Source: Benzoatithermus flavus (lineage in GTDB: Bacteria; Pseudomonadota; Alphaproteobacteria; Geminicoccales; Geminicoccaceae). Taken from it: 64,000 bases of DNA. Both the position numbers and the translations under genes were made by a program. The notes beneath the pieces were generated by a model. The model searched no databases. It worked only from the letters and a program-made list of their open reading frames with translations, and was not told the origin of the DNA. Each line of letters begins with the position of its first letter. Position 1 is the stretch's first letter. The stretch covers positions 62,001-126,000 of the forward strand of contig NZ_JBBLZC010000008.1 of the NCBI RefSeq assembly GCF_037908215.1. Direction: 5' to 3'. Shown piece after piece: positions 26,106-34,706 of the stretch.

Positions 26106-26381
26106 TCAGGCGTTGATCGCGTCCCGCAGGCCCTTGCCGGGCTTGAACTTCACGGCCTTGCTGGCGGCGATCTTGATGGTCTGGCCGGTCTGCGGGTTGC
26201 GACCTTCGCGCTCGGGGCGGTCGACCACCTCGAACGTCCCGAACCCGGCGATCGCGACCTTGCCGTTCTGCTTCAGCGCATTCTGGATGCCGTGGAGAAC
26301 GGCCGCCACCGCCTTGGAAGCCTCGGTCTTCTTCATCCCGGTCTCGGTCGCTACGGCAGTGTTCAGCTCATCCAGGGTCAT
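26106..26381 (-). CDS. HU family DNA-binding protein
   Basis: A 91-residue nucleoid protein. It opens MTLDELNTAVATETGMKKTE and has the diagnostic GFGTFEVVDRPEREGRNPQTG, containing the DNA-bending beta-arm with its RNPxTG tip, then FKPGKGLRDAIN. Length is normal. The ATG at 26381 has a GGGGAG site 7 bases upstream; a TTG directly before it is not needed. An unusually long gene-free stretch lies upstream. Confidence 0.95.
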   Translation of the reverse strand: MTLDELNTAVATETGMKKTEASKAVAAVLHGIQNALKQNGKVAIAGFGTFEVVDRPEREGRNPQTGQTIKIAASKAVKFKPGKGLRDAINA

Positions 26382-26417
26382 CAACGCACTCCCCTCGCAT
26401 GTCCAATGCGAAAAGAC

Positions 26418-26445
26418 GCCATATCATGAATGCCGACAGTTGCAA
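26418..26445 (-). promoter_or_regulatory. Candidate promoter for the HU gene
   Basis: On the minus strand TTGCAA (26445-26440) and TATGGC (26423-26418) are separated by 16 bases and lie about 40 bases before the HU start. The -35 box is the same TTGCAA seen before dapC. Pattern evidence only. Confidence 0.35.
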
Positions 26446-26810
26446 ACCGTTTCGTTGCCGAGTAATCGCCTAGTCACGGTCGGCCGTATGCTTGCGGGAT
26501 CGCGCATGCGAGGACTCCGTTCCGGCTACCCGCCGTCACCGACCCTAGGGAAACCGGGCTTTCATGGCGCCGGGCGCGGTCAATGCCGCCCCACGCTACG
26601 GCAGCTTCCCGCATGAAATGATTTTGCCTCTTTTTCTATCAAAGCAAATTTGTGAAACGTATTATATACGTATAAATATCTTTATTCTATGAAATAGACC
26701 GAACTTGAACGACGCAACAAAAATCTCTCGATGTTTTTCTGATGATGTTTTTATGTTATTTCAATATACTTCAATCAAACTTAAACAACTAATTCCGTAT
26801 TTTCTCAAGA

Positions 26811-26840
26811 CTTATAAGCTCGTTCCGATATCTTATAAGC
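26811..26840. repeat. Two CTTATAAGC copies spaced 21 bp (operator-like)
   Basis: CTTATAAGC occurs at 26811-26819 and again at 26832-26840, each containing the palindrome CTTATAAG. The offset is 21 bp, two turns of B-DNA, so two dimers would bind on the same face. This is the arrangement expected of a cooperative operator. It lies inside the AT-rich core, about 430 bases from HU and 580 from the MotA-like gene. The binding protein is unknown. Confidence 0.45.
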
Positions 26841-27046
26841 AGAGGAATGATCAGCAAACGTCCCAATGGCGCCTCGTTCCCCCTGCATCCTGTCGAATTC
26901 GGTACCGGCTTCTCTCACCACATGGCAACTCGAGCAGGGAACCCGACGCTTTCGACGCTCGGTGAGCGTGGCATCGAGGACACGCATCGTTCATCCACCA
27001 CGATTTCCCCGACAGGTGCGTGTTTGCAACATATTTCTCTTTAGGG

Positions 27047-27075
27047 TTGAAATCCTGAACCTTTCGTGCTACGAA
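27047..27075 (+). promoter_or_regulatory. Weak promoter candidate upstream of the MotA-like operon
   Basis: TTGAAA (27047-27052) and TACGAA (27070-27075) are 17 bases apart, some 340 bases before the MotA-like start. The second box lacks the final T. Offered only because no better match was seen between the AT-rich core and the operon. Confidence 0.22.
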
Positions 27076-27417
27076 GGAACCCTGCTCGCCGCAACCGCGT
27101 TAACGAACTACTGATATTGGCGGCGAAGCCGCTCATCTGCGGCGGTTCCTGTGCCAACGGGATCTCTCGCGGACCCGGTCACCGACGACTTGACGGAGGT
27201 TGGCTTGTCTCGTGCTCCCGCCTGTGGGGGCAGGGGATGGTTCGTGGAGATCGTGGATGACGCGTTCCCCACTCTTCCGTGCATGTCGGCCCGGCCCATC
27301 GGCGCCGATCCGTTGGTGCTCGCCAGTACCACCGGACCAGCGCTGCGCCCCTTCCGAGTCACCCGATTCCGACCATTGCCACAGCGGCGATGGCGCCTCC
27401 TTGTGGACGAGGTGTGC

Positions 27418-28143
27418 ATGAACACGTTGGCTGCTGCCGAGCCCGTGGCGGATATTCGCACGGGCTATGTCGACGAGGTCGAGTTCGCCCCCACGCCGCG
27501 AGCGCGCGAGATCGGGCGGTACCGTTACCTGTTGCTGCTGCGCTTCGCGCTGATCAACGTCACGGGCTTCGCCCTTTTGGGTGCCATCTGGATGCAGGGC
27601 TGGATCGCTCGGATCCTGGCCGCAGACGACACCCACATCTGCAAGCTGATCTTCAGCCTGTTCCTCATCGGCTTGTTCTGGGCCGGGCAGAAGATCGTCA
27701 TGCTCTCGCGCGAGCTCAACGCCCTCGAAGGCGAAGGCATCGATCAGCCCGGCTCGCGCGTGGCGGCCTACATGGATGCCATCGTCGGCCGCGACGGCCA
27801 GAGCCGCGCCAATCTCCTGGGAGCCCTTCGCATGAAGATCGGGCACCGGATCGCCGTCGTGCGTCATATGGCGAGCACGCTGGTGCTGCTCGGTCTCATC
27901 GGCACCATCGTCGGCTTCATCATCGCCCTTTCCGGCGTCAACCAGGACGCCGTCACCGATTCCGCCGCGATCGGCCCCATGGTGGCGACCCTGCTCCACG
28001 GCATGGCGATGGCGCTGTTCAAGACCCTCGTCGGCTCGGTCCTCAATGTCTGGCTGATGGTGAACTACCGCCTGCTCGAGTCGGGGGCGACCCATCTCCT
28101 CACCCACCTCGTCGAGGTCGGAGAGCGCGATGCAGCCGTTTGA
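27418..28143 (+). CDS. MotA/TolQ/ExbB family proton channel protein
   Basis: A 241-residue inner-membrane protein with four predicted helices near residues 37-57, 75-95, 152-172 and 195-215. The third and fourth carry the family core LVLLGLIGTIVGFIIALSG and MALFKTLVGSVLNVW, the channel-lining helices of MotA, TolQ and ExbB. These proteins form pentamers that convert ion flow into rotation of a two-subunit shaft. A longer frame exists upstream, but the ATG at 27418 has GAGG 6 bases before it and fits the family. Its 3' end overlaps the next gene by 14 bases. It is neither flagellar MotA (no flagellar genes nearby) nor TolQ (no tol genes). Confidence 0.8.
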   Translation: MNTLAAAEPVADIRTGYVDEVEFAPTPRAREIGRYRYLLLLRFALINVTGFALLGAIWMQGWIARILAADDTHICKLIFSLFLIGLFWAGQKIVMLSRELNALEGEGIDQPGSRVAAYMDAIVGRDGQSRANLLGALRMKIGHRIAVVRHMASTLVLLGLIGTIVGFIIALSGVNQDAVTDSAAIGPMVATLLHGMAMALFKTLVGSVLNVWLMVNYRLLESGATHLLTHLVEVGERDAAV

Positions 28144-28741
28144 CGACGAAGGCGACGACAGCGACATCGTCTTTCGCGACCTGATCATGCTGACGCTGAG
28201 CGGGTTCGTGACCGTGGCGGTACTGCTCCTGCCGCATATCGGCGAATCGAAGGCGAAGAGCACGGCCACCGAGACGACCGAGCCGCCCGGCAACGTCATC
28301 ATCGAGGCGCGCTGGCCCGACGACATGGACGTCGACGTCGATCTCTGGGTCCAGGCTCCCGGCGACGTCCCGGTCGGCTACTCCAACAAGGGCGGGGTCG
28401 TCTTCAACCTGCTCCGCGACGATCTCGGCAAGCGCGCCGACGCCACCAACATGAACTACGAGGTCAGCTACTCGCGCGGCATCCCGGCGGGCGAGTACAC
28501 GATCAATGTGCATCTCTACCGCAACACCGCGCGAGCGGGCTCGATCCCGGTGACCGTGGTGGCGAGCGTGAAGCGATCGACACAAGAATCGGCACGTCAG
28601 ATCCTGGCCTCCAAGGTCGACCTCACCCGCGAGGGCCAGGAGCAGACCGTGTTCCGCTTCCGTCTCAACGACCGCGGCGAGCTCGTGCCGGGCACGGTCA
28701 CGAACCTGCAGCGGCCCATCCGCAGCTGGAAGCCGTCATGA
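28130..28741 (+). CDS. MotB/ExbD-like partner with a novel periplasmic domain
   Basis: A 203-residue protein: an acidic cytoplasmic N terminus, one membrane helix (about residues 17-36, DLIMLTLSGFVTVAVLLLP) and a periplasmic beta-rich domain. The aspartate D17 opens the helix exactly where MotB and ExbD carry their essential ion-binding aspartate (MotB: ADFMTAMMAFFLV). The periplasmic part, with DVDVDLWVQAPGDVPVGYSN and IPAGEYTINVHLYRN, resembles YfaP/DUF2135-type domains and has no OmpA peptidoglycan-binding motif. The gene overlaps the channel gene by 14 bases and the next by 4. Pairing with the channel is strongly implied; the role is unknown. Confidence 0.72.
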   Translation: MQPFDDEGDDSDIVFRDLIMLTLSGFVTVAVLLLPHIGESKAKSTATETTEPPGNVIIEARWPDDMDVDVDLWVQAPGDVPVGYSNKGGVVFNLLRDDLGKRADATNMNYEVSYSRGIPAGEYTINVHLYRNTARAGSIPVTVVASVKRSTQESARQILASKVDLTREGQEQTVFRFRLNDRGELVPGTVTNLQRPIRSWKPS

Positions 28742-29256
28742 GCGCACTCACGCCTCTGTTCGCTCTCATGGTGATCCTGGCGGCAGCGCTCGCCACGATC
28801 AGCGTCTGGGCGCCCCGGAAACTCCTCGTGAAGGTGGGCGCCGTGGCGCTCACCTGCGCCTTCATGCCGGTCGCCTACGCCGCCATGGCCGACCTTCTGA
28901 GCAAGCCCAAGCCGGCCTCGTTCGAGTGGTGGCTGGGCAAGGCGCCCGAGGCCACCGTGCTCGGCAGCTCGCTCCAGGAGGACAAGGCGATCTATCTCTG
29001 GCTGCAGGTCGACGGCGTGGAGGAGCCGCGCGCCTACGTCCTGCCCTGGAGCCGCCCTCTGGCCGAGCAGCTCCAGCAGGCGAGCCGCGAGGCCGCCCAA
29101 CAGCAGTCGAGCGTGCGGATGCGGGTGCCGTTCGAGCCGACCCTGGACACGCTCGAGCCGCGCTTCTACGCCCTGCCGCAGCCGGCCATGCCGCCCAAGG
29201 ACGCGCTGGACCCGCCGCCGGCCCAGTTCGTCCCACCGCCCGGCCGCGATGCCTGA
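28738..29256 (+). CDS. Two-helix membrane protein, third gene of the MotA-like operon
   Basis: A 172-residue protein with two N-terminal hydrophobic helices (LTPLFALMVILAAALATISV and KVGAVALTCAFMPVAYAAMA), then a soluble domain with SFEWWLGKAPEATVLGSSLQ, AIYLWLQVDGVEEPRAYVLPW and a Pro-rich C terminus. The ATG at 28738 overlaps the stop of the MotB-like gene by 4 bases, so it is translated with it. No family was recognised. Its constant proximity to the channel would make it a likely third subunit. Confidence 0.65.
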   Translation: MSALTPLFALMVILAAALATISVWAPRKLLVKVGAVALTCAFMPVAYAAMADLLSKPKPASFEWWLGKAPEATVLGSSLQEDKAIYLWLQVDGVEEPRAYVLPWSRPLAEQLQQASREAAQQQSSVRMRVPFEPTLDTLEPRFYALPQPAMPPKDALDPPPAQFVPPPGRDA

Positions 29257-29279
29257 TCCAAGGGCCGAGCCCCCGTCCG

Positions 29280-31262
29280 TCAGATCCGCAAGGAGCGGAT
29301 GAAGGCGAGGCGCTCGGCCGCGGCCTGCTCCCGCGCCGCACGCAGCCGGTCCAGCTCCTGGCCGAGCTTCGCGATCTCGTCCTCGCTGGCACCCAGACGG
29401 TCGAGGTAGCGCTTGGCGAGGTCGCTGCCGCGCGGCACGGCCGCGAGGTTGGCACGAAGCCGCTCCTGCTCCTTGACCCGCTCGTCGCGACGGGCCTCCT
29501 TCGCCTCGATCTCGCGGTCGATGTCGGCGATCCGGGCCGTGAGCGCCTGCAGCCGCTCCAGGGCCTGCCGCACCTCCGGCGCGAGGGTCGCACCCTGGAA
29601 GGTGAGCCGGAGCTGCTCGGGATCGGCATCGACGAGCTCGATCCGCTCGACCACCGGCCGTTCCAGGACGACGGCGAGCTCGAGCTTCGCTTCAGGTGCG
29701 AGCGAGCGGGTCACCTTGAGCGTGTCGCCCTGGATCACGGCATCGGCGGGCTCCGTGACCCGCCAGCCCTCCTCCCGCTTCTGCTCCAGGACGAAGCTGC
29801 GCGGCGTCCCCGAGAAGTGGGCGCTCACGTCGTAGCGGACCCGCCGCCGCTCGATCCGGCTCAGCTCCATGAGACCATCGGCGATGCGGACTCGGTCGAG
29901 CCGACCTTCCTCCTCCTCGCTCGACGCCACGTCGATGTTGCCGTCGCGTCCATAGGCGAGGATCGCGTCCGTTCCCGGCGCCATGGCCGGCAGCGTGACA
30001 TCGCCGAGATAGGCGAGGCCACCTGCCTCGATCGGCTCGTAGAGGGTCGCGATCCCGCCCGGCAGGCTGGCCCCGGTCCGGTTCACGAGGCGCACTGCCG
30101 CCTTCGGATGCGGCCCGCCCTCGTCTGCCCGGTAGAGGGCCAGCCGCTCGACCGGCGCTTTCGCGTCCACGATCGGCGCCATCACGGTATGGCCCGTCGG
30201 CAGGCTCACCTTCTGTGGCAGCCGGAACAGGGTCTGCGCCGTCAGCTCCTGTGTGGTGCCCACCTCGAGGCCGGCAGGTGCAGATGCCGGCGCCGCTTCC
30301 GCCATCAGCTCCGGACCGCGGCCCGCCCTCTCGCGGGCCGGTCCAGACGGCAGCGCGGTGCGCGGCGCCGCCGTCTGGACCGGCGGCTTCTGCGCCTCGG
30401 GGACGACCGGGACCTCCGGGCGCGACACGAAGTAGCTCCGGAACAGCGCTTGCTTCAGCGCCACAGGGCTGCCGGCGGCGAGAGTCACCTCGACCTCCCG
30501 CCAATCCTGACCGCTCAGGTTCTCGAGGATCGCCCAGCCCTGGAGGAGCCCCGCGTCCTTCTCGCCTTCGGCACCCACGACCAGCCGGTAGCCCGCCTTC
30601 CACAGCGGCATCTCGGCGAGATAGCCCAGCTCCACGATCCGGCCGGGGGCGCCGCCGAGGCCGATCTCGAGCTCGCGCTCCTGCGCGTGCCGGTTGTCGG
30701 CGAGACGGGCCAGCACGCGATCGAGCTCCTGCGCGAGCGCTTGGTCGAGGAGCGTGATTCCCTCCACGCCGCTCTCGAGGATCACCGCGCGGATCCCATC
30801 CTGCGTCAGCAGGCTGAGCCGGTGGCGCACGGTCGTGGCCTCGCCCTCCTTCGCCTCCTCGCGCGCCACGGCGAGGATGCGACCGCGGACGTTCACCGAG
30901 CCCCGCACCTCCACCTCCGCGCCGCGCAGGCTCGCGAGCAGGGTGGGCAGATCGGCGAGGTCGTGCTCGCCGAAGGGAGCGCCGCGGAAAAGGTCGGCGA
31001 GCGGCGTCGGGCCCAGGAGGCTCACCGCCCGCACCGTGCCGCCATCGAGAATGGTGAGGCTTTTCAGGATGTCGTCGACCTGCCGCAGCGGCACCGTGAG
31101 CCGGAGCTTGCCGTCGTCGCCGACGGTGGCGCGGTAGCCGAGATAGCCGACACCGCCCGTGGAAAGCAGGACCCGCTCGAGCACAGGTGCCGCGGCCCGG
31201 ACGACCTCGAGCGGCGCGAGGCCGAGCACGAGGGCAAAGGCCAGGGAGCTTTTCGCGCGCAT
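29280..31262 (-). CDS. Secreted DUF4139 (DUF4140/4139) domain protein
   Basis: A 660-residue protein with a signal peptide (RAKSSLAFALVLGLAPLEVVRA). The N-terminal region (AAPVLERVLLSTGGVGYLGY, LRQVDDILKSLTILDGG) and the C-terminal beta-sandwich (WAILENLSGQDWREVEVTLA, LVNRTGASLPGGIATLYEP, LERPVVERIEL) fit the mucoidy inhibitor-like DUF4140/DUF4139 family. Residues about 585-660 form a coiled coil of Glu, Arg and Leu. The ATG at 31262 has AGGAGGA 11 bases upstream. The function of the family is not established. It converges on the MotA-like operon with 23 bases between. Confidence 0.8.
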   Translation of the reverse strand: MRAKSSLAFALVLGLAPLEVVRAAAPVLERVLLSTGGVGYLGYRATVGDDGKLRLTVPLRQVDDILKSLTILDGGTVRAVSLLGPTPLADLFRGAPFGEHDLADLPTLLASLRGAEVEVRGSVNVRGRILAVAREEAKEGEATTVRHRLSLLTQDGIRAVILESGVEGITLLDQALAQELDRVLARLADNRHAQERELEIGLGGAPGRIVELGYLAEMPLWKAGYRLVVGAEGEKDAGLLQGWAILENLSGQDWREVEVTLAAGSPVALKQALFRSYFVSRPEVPVVPEAQKPPVQTAAPRTALPSGPARERAGRGPELMAEAAPASAPAGLEVGTTQELTAQTLFRLPQKVSLPTGHTVMAPIVDAKAPVERLALYRADEGGPHPKAAVRLVNRTGASLPGGIATLYEPIEAGGLAYLGDVTLPAMAPGTDAILAYGRDGNIDVASSEEEEGRLDRVRIADGLMELSRIERRRVRYDVSAHFSGTPRSFVLEQKREEGWRVTEPADAVIQGDTLKVTRSLAPEAKLELAVVLERPVVERIELVDADPEQLRLTFQGATLAPEVRQALERLQALTARIADIDREIEAKEARRDERVKEQERLRANLAAVPRGSDLAKRYLDRLGASEDEIAKLGQELDRLRAAREQAAAERLAFIRSLRI

Positions 31263-31356
31263 GGGCCGACGGGTCCTCCTGTTCAGCGCCGCGGCGCATG
31301 CTACACGAGCGCCACGGCGTTGTCGCCGCCACCCCCAACCGTTGGCCGAGGCCACC

Positions 31357-32328
31357 TTGGAGCGTCTTCTTCTCGTCCACGAGCACGCCGATGCCTGGCT
31401 TCCCCGGCTGCGCCGGCGCTTTCCCGACCTCGAGGTCCGGACCTGCACCGAGGCCACCGTCCTTCCCCGGCTCATCGCCGCCTTCCGGCCGACCATCGCC
31501 TATTCCTGCAAGACGTCGGGAATGCCGGGGCCGACGCACCGGCCGCTACTCGACGCGCCCGATCTCGTCTGGCTCCATGTCGGCGGCTCGGGCTACGATC
31601 ATCTTGCGGGCTGGGAGGAGCGCTCCTTCGTGCTCACGAACAGTCGCGGCGTGCTCGCACCCTATCTCGCCGAGACCCTGATGGGCGCTCTCCTCGCCCT
31701 CGTCTCGGGGCTGCGCCGCCACCTGCGCCAGCAGGAGGCGGGGATCTGGCGGCCCAACCCCTGGCGGCCGCTCGCCGGGCGGACCATGCTCCTGATCGGC
31801 ACGGGCGCCATCGCCCGCGAGGTGGCGCGCCGTGCGCGGCCTTTCGGCGTGCGGGTGATCGGGCTCAACCGCACGGTGCGCGATCTGCCCGAGTTCGACG
31901 AGGTGCGCCCGCTGCACGCGCTGCGCGCGAGCCTCGCCGAGGCCGACATCGTGAGCCTGCATTTGCGGCTGACCGCCGAGACCCGCCATTTGATCGACCG
32001 CTCGGTCCTGAGTGCCATGCGCGAGGGCACGCTCTTCCTCAACACCGCCCGCGGCGGGCTCGTCGACGAGACGGCGCTCGTCGAGGCGCTCGAGCAAGGC
32101 CACCTCGCCGGCGCCTATCTCGACGTGTTCGAAGAAGAGCCGCTGCCGCGGGAAAGCCTGCTCTGGCGGCTCGACAACGTCATCCTCACCCCGCATGCTG
32201 CCGACCAGATCGCGGACTGGGAGGACCGGTTCGCCGATTTCTTCATGGACAATCTCGAGCGCCGGCTGGACGGCCGGCCGCTCCTCAACGTCGTCGCCGC
32301 GGAGACCGCACCGGGCCCAAGCGCATGA
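31357..32328 (+). CDS. D-2-hydroxyacid dehydrogenase (glyoxylate/hydroxypyruvate reductase type)
   Basis: A 323-residue NAD(P)-dependent dehydrogenase. The Rossmann motif is MLLIGTGAIAREVARRARPF; the catalytic set is R in SLHLRLTAETRHL, E in the FEEEPLP segment and H in LTPHAADQIADW, and AREG-type NTARGGLVDE is present. The start is taken as the TTG at 31357 (ERLLLVHEHAD follows), with GAGG 5 bases upstream; no in-frame ATG or GTG fits. It diverges from the DUF4139 gene and overlaps the next gene by 4 bases. Confidence 0.85.
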   Translation: MERLLLVHEHADAWLPRLRRRFPDLEVRTCTEATVLPRLIAAFRPTIAYSCKTSGMPGPTHRPLLDAPDLVWLHVGGSGYDHLAGWEERSFVLTNSRGVLAPYLAETLMGALLALVSGLRRHLRQQEAGIWRPNPWRPLAGRTMLLIGTGAIAREVARRARPFGVRVIGLNRTVRDLPEFDEVRPLHALRASLAEADIVSLHLRLTAETRHLIDRSVLSAMREGTLFLNTARGGLVDETALVEALEQGHLAGAYLDVFEEEPLPRESLLWRLDNVILTPHAADQIADWEDRFADFFMDNLERRLDGRPLLNVVAAETAPGPSA

Positions 32329-33101
32329 CCAAGCTCCCCGTCGTACGGCTCGTCCGCCATGCCTATCTCGATGCCATCGGCAACGCCCGCGGCCTCTTCC
32401 AGGTAGGCGGCCTGTGGCTGCTCCTGAGCTGGGCGCTCCTGCTCCTCGCCCGGAACGGCTCGGTCTTCTTCATGGCCGCTGCCGATCTCGCGGTGACGGT
32501 GGGCGCTGCGGCGATCGCGGTCGCCTGGCACCGCCACATTCTCCTGAACGAGCCTCTGACCAAGAGAATGGCGCCGCTCGATGCCAGGGTCGCGCGCTAT
32601 TTCGTACTGACCGTGCTGGTGGCGCTCCTGATGAGCACCGTACCGGCGCTCGTCTTCGTGCTCAGCGGCGGCGCCTTCCTCGCGGCGGGACCGGGCGCTG
32701 CCGCACCCGGCCTCGGGCCGCTCCTTTCGGGTCCCCTCGCGGCCCTCGTCTGCCTCTATCTGGCGCTCCGGCTGCAGCTCGTGTTCCCGGCCACGGCCAT
32801 CGGCGACGAGACCACCACCTTCCGCCGCTCCTGGGAGCTCACCCGTGGACATGGCTGGCGGCTGCTGCTCGGCTTTCTCCTGATCGCCCTGCCGGTGGCA
32901 GCGGTGACGATCGGGCTCGCCATCCTCCTGAACCGGGCCGCCGAAGCCACGGGCAGCCTCGCCGTGAGCGCGCTCGCCGATCTCGCCGCGGTCGGCAACG
33001 CCTGGCTCCAGGCACCGCTGATCGCGTCCTTCCTCTCCTACGTCTACACTTGGTGCCGCGAGCAGAAAGCGCTTCCTCCGCCTTCCGGTCCCTGGGGCTG
33101 A
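32325..33101 (+). CDS. Multi-pass membrane protein of unknown function
   Basis: A 258-residue protein with about six hydrophobic helices (for example FQVGGLWLLLSWALLLLA and LLLGFLLIALPVAAVTIGLA) and a conserved-looking loop FRRSWELTRGHGWRLL. The last pattern, with HAYLDAIGNARGLFQVGGLW at the start, resembles the alphaproteobacterial membrane proteins that carry a GPDPase-like membrane domain or YciC-like fold. Its ATG at 32325 overlaps the dehydrogenase stop (ATGA). No function is assigned. Confidence 0.7.
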   Translation: MTKLPVVRLVRHAYLDAIGNARGLFQVGGLWLLLSWALLLLARNGSVFFMAAADLAVTVGAAAIAVAWHRHILLNEPLTKRMAPLDARVARYFVLTVLVALLMSTVPALVFVLSGGAFLAAGPGAAAPGLGPLLSGPLAALVCLYLALRLQLVFPATAIGDETTTFRRSWELTRGHGWRLLLGFLLIALPVAAVTIGLAILLNRAAEATGSLAVSALADLAAVGNAWLQAPLIASFLSYVYTWCREQKALPPPSGPWG

Positions 33102-33122
33102 GACCGGCGCCGGGAGCCGCCC

Positions 33123-34706
33123 TCAGTGCCGCTCGCGGGTGGCCGTGAAGCGGATCTTGGGAAAGTCCTCCTGCACCCGGTTCAGGTCCCAGTTGTTGCG
33201 CGCAAGGTAGACCGGGTTGCCGTCGCGGTCCGAAGCCAAGCTCGCCTTCTTCGCCTGCACGAAGCGGTCGAGCTCCTTCGCGTCGTCGGCATCGCACCAG
33301 CGCGCCGTGATGTAGGGCGCGGACTCGAAGTCGATCGGCAGGTTGTACTCGGCGTCGAGCCGGGTCTTGAGCACGTCGAGCTGGAGTTGGCCCACCACAC
33401 CCACGACCCATTCCGCCCCGATCATCGGGCGGAACACCTGCGTCACCCCCTCCTCGGCGAGGTCTTCCAGGGCCGCCTTCAGGTGCTTCGCGCGCATGGG
33501 ATCGCCCAGGCGCACGCGCATCAGGATCTCGGGTGCGAAGTTCGGGATGCCGGTGAAGCGGATCGGCTCGCCTTCGGAAAGCGTGTCGCCGACCCGAAGC
33601 TGGCCGTGATTCGGCACGCCGATGATGTCGCCGGGGAAGGCCTCTTCCGCGATCTCGCGCTCGCGGGCGAAGAAGAAGATCGGGCTCGAGATCGCGATGG
33701 GCTTTCCGTGCCTTACCATGTTGAGCTTCATGCCGCGCTGGAACCGGCCCGAGCACAGGCGCAGGAAGGCGACACGGTCGCGGTGCTTCGGGTCCATGTT
33801 GGCCTGGACCTTGAAGACGAAGCCCGTGACCTTGTCCTCGCCGGGCTCGACGGTGCGCTGATCCGCAGGCTGCGGCCGCGGCGAGGGCGCATAAGCGCCG
33901 AGGCCGTCGAGGAGCGCGCGGACGCCGAAGTTCTTCAAGGCGCTGCCGAAAAAGACCGGCGTCAGGTGCCCCTCGCGGTAGCTCTCGAGGTCGAAGCTGG
34001 GAAGAGCGCCTTCGACGAGAGCGAGCTGTTCGTGCAGCTCCTCGAGCTGGCTCGCCGGCACGCGCTCGCCGAGGCTGCTGCTGCGCTCGGGCACCACCTC
34101 CTCCGAGCCCTGCCCGCCGCCTTCGGTCAGGAGCACGACGTTGCGGCTCGCGAGGTCGAACACGCCGCGGAAGTTCTGCCCCATGCCGATGGGCCAGTTC
34201 ATCGGCGCGACGTCGAGCGCCAGGCGGTCGTGGATCTCGTCCAGAAGCTCGATCGGGTCCTTGGCCTCACGGTCGAGCTTGTTGATGAAGGTCATGATCG
34301 GAATGTCGCGCAGCCGGCAGACCTCGAACAGCTTCAGGGTCTGCGGCTCGATGCCCTTGGCGGCATCGAGCACCATGATCGCCGAATCGACCGCGGTCAG
34401 CGTGCGGTAGGTGTCCTCGCTGAAATCCTCGTGGCCCGGCGTGTCGAGCAGGTTGAAGGTGCAGCCGCCATACTCGAAGGTCATGACCGAGGTCGTGACC
34501 GAGATGCCGCGCTGCTGCTCGATCTTCATCCAGTCCGAGCGCGCGCGCCGGCGCTCGCCCTTGGCCTTGACCTCGCCGGCGAGATGGATGGCGCCGCCGA
34601 ACAGCAGGAGCTTCTCGGTGAGCGTGGTCTTGCCCGCATCGGGGTGCGAGATGATGGCGAAGGTGCGCCGGCGGGCTGCGGCGTCGGCGATCGGCGAAAG
34701 CGACAT
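33123..34706 (-). CDS. prfC: Peptide chain release factor 3
   Basis: A 527-residue translational GTPase that recycles RF1/RF2 after termination. The G1 motif is SHPDAGKTTLTEKLLLFGGA, switch I has RGISVTTSVM, G3 is LLDTPGHEDFSEDT and G4 is FINKLDRE. Domain II-III segments VTGFVFKVQANMDPKHRDRV and GVVGQLQLDVLKTRL match RF3 rather than EF-G. Length equals the usual 529. The ATG at 34706 (MSLSPIADAA) has only a weak ribosome-binding site; the frame stays open upstream to 35300 without homology. Confidence 0.95.
   Translation of the reverse strand: MSLSPIADAAARRRTFAIISHPDAGKTTLTEKLLLFGGAIHLAGEVKAKGERRRARSDWMKIEQQRGISVTTSVMTFEYGGCTFNLLDTPGHEDFSEDTYRTLTAVDSAIMVLDAAKGIEPQTLKLFEVCRLRDIPIMTFINKLDREAKDPIELLDEIHDRLALDVAPMNWPIGMGQNFRGVFDLASRNVVLLTEGGGQGSEEVVPERSSSLGERVPASQLEELHEQLALVEGALPSFDLESYREGHLTPVFFGSALKNFGVRALLDGLGAYAPSPRPQPADQRTVEPGEDKVTGFVFKVQANMDPKHRDRVAFLRLCSGRFQRGMKLNMVRHGKPIAISSPIFFFAREREIAEEAFPGDIIGVPNHGQLRVGDTLSEGEPIRFTGIPNFAPEILMRVRLGDPMRAKHLKAALEDLAEEGVTQVFRPMIGAEWVVGVVGQLQLDVLKTRLDAEYNLPIDFESAPYITARWCDADDAKELDRFVQAKKASLASDRDGNPVYLARNNWDLNRVQEDFPKIRFTATRERH

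Larger units (their letters stand above)
26446..27417. other. Gene-free stretch with an AT-rich core
   Basis: Nearly 1 kb without a convincing gene, unusual in this window. The core, about 26618-26870, is markedly AT-rich and contains short inverted repeats, for example CGTAT (26658-26662) with ATACG (26666-26670), and a pair of CTTATAAGC copies. Small open frames (for example 26847-27044 and 26866-27114) have neither ribosome-binding sites nor recognisable products. The right part returns to high GC and leads into the MotA-like operon. It may be a regulatory region, an insertion scar or decayed DNA; no DnaA-box cluster was seen. Confidence 0.6.

Noticed and set aside
26847..27114. Small open frames of 65-82 codons in the gene-free stretch
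   Set aside because: No ribosome-binding site, no recognisable family, and composition consistent with chance.
26446..27417. AT-rich region as a replication origin
   Set aside because: No DnaA-box cluster, no TTAA-N7-TTAA CtrA sites and no dnaA, parAB or repABC genes nearby.
27418..29256. Zorya-type defence system (ZorAB) as the identity of the MotA-like operon
   Set aside because: The channel lacks the long ZorA tail, the partner has no OmpA domain, and no helicase or nuclease gene (ZorC/D/E) follows.
28926..33101. A very long plus-strand open frame (about 1390 codons) across the DUF4139 gene
   Set aside because: Only its last part (32325-33101) is a gene. The rest is antisense to the DUF4139 coding sequence, Arg/Pro-rich, and open because of high GC.
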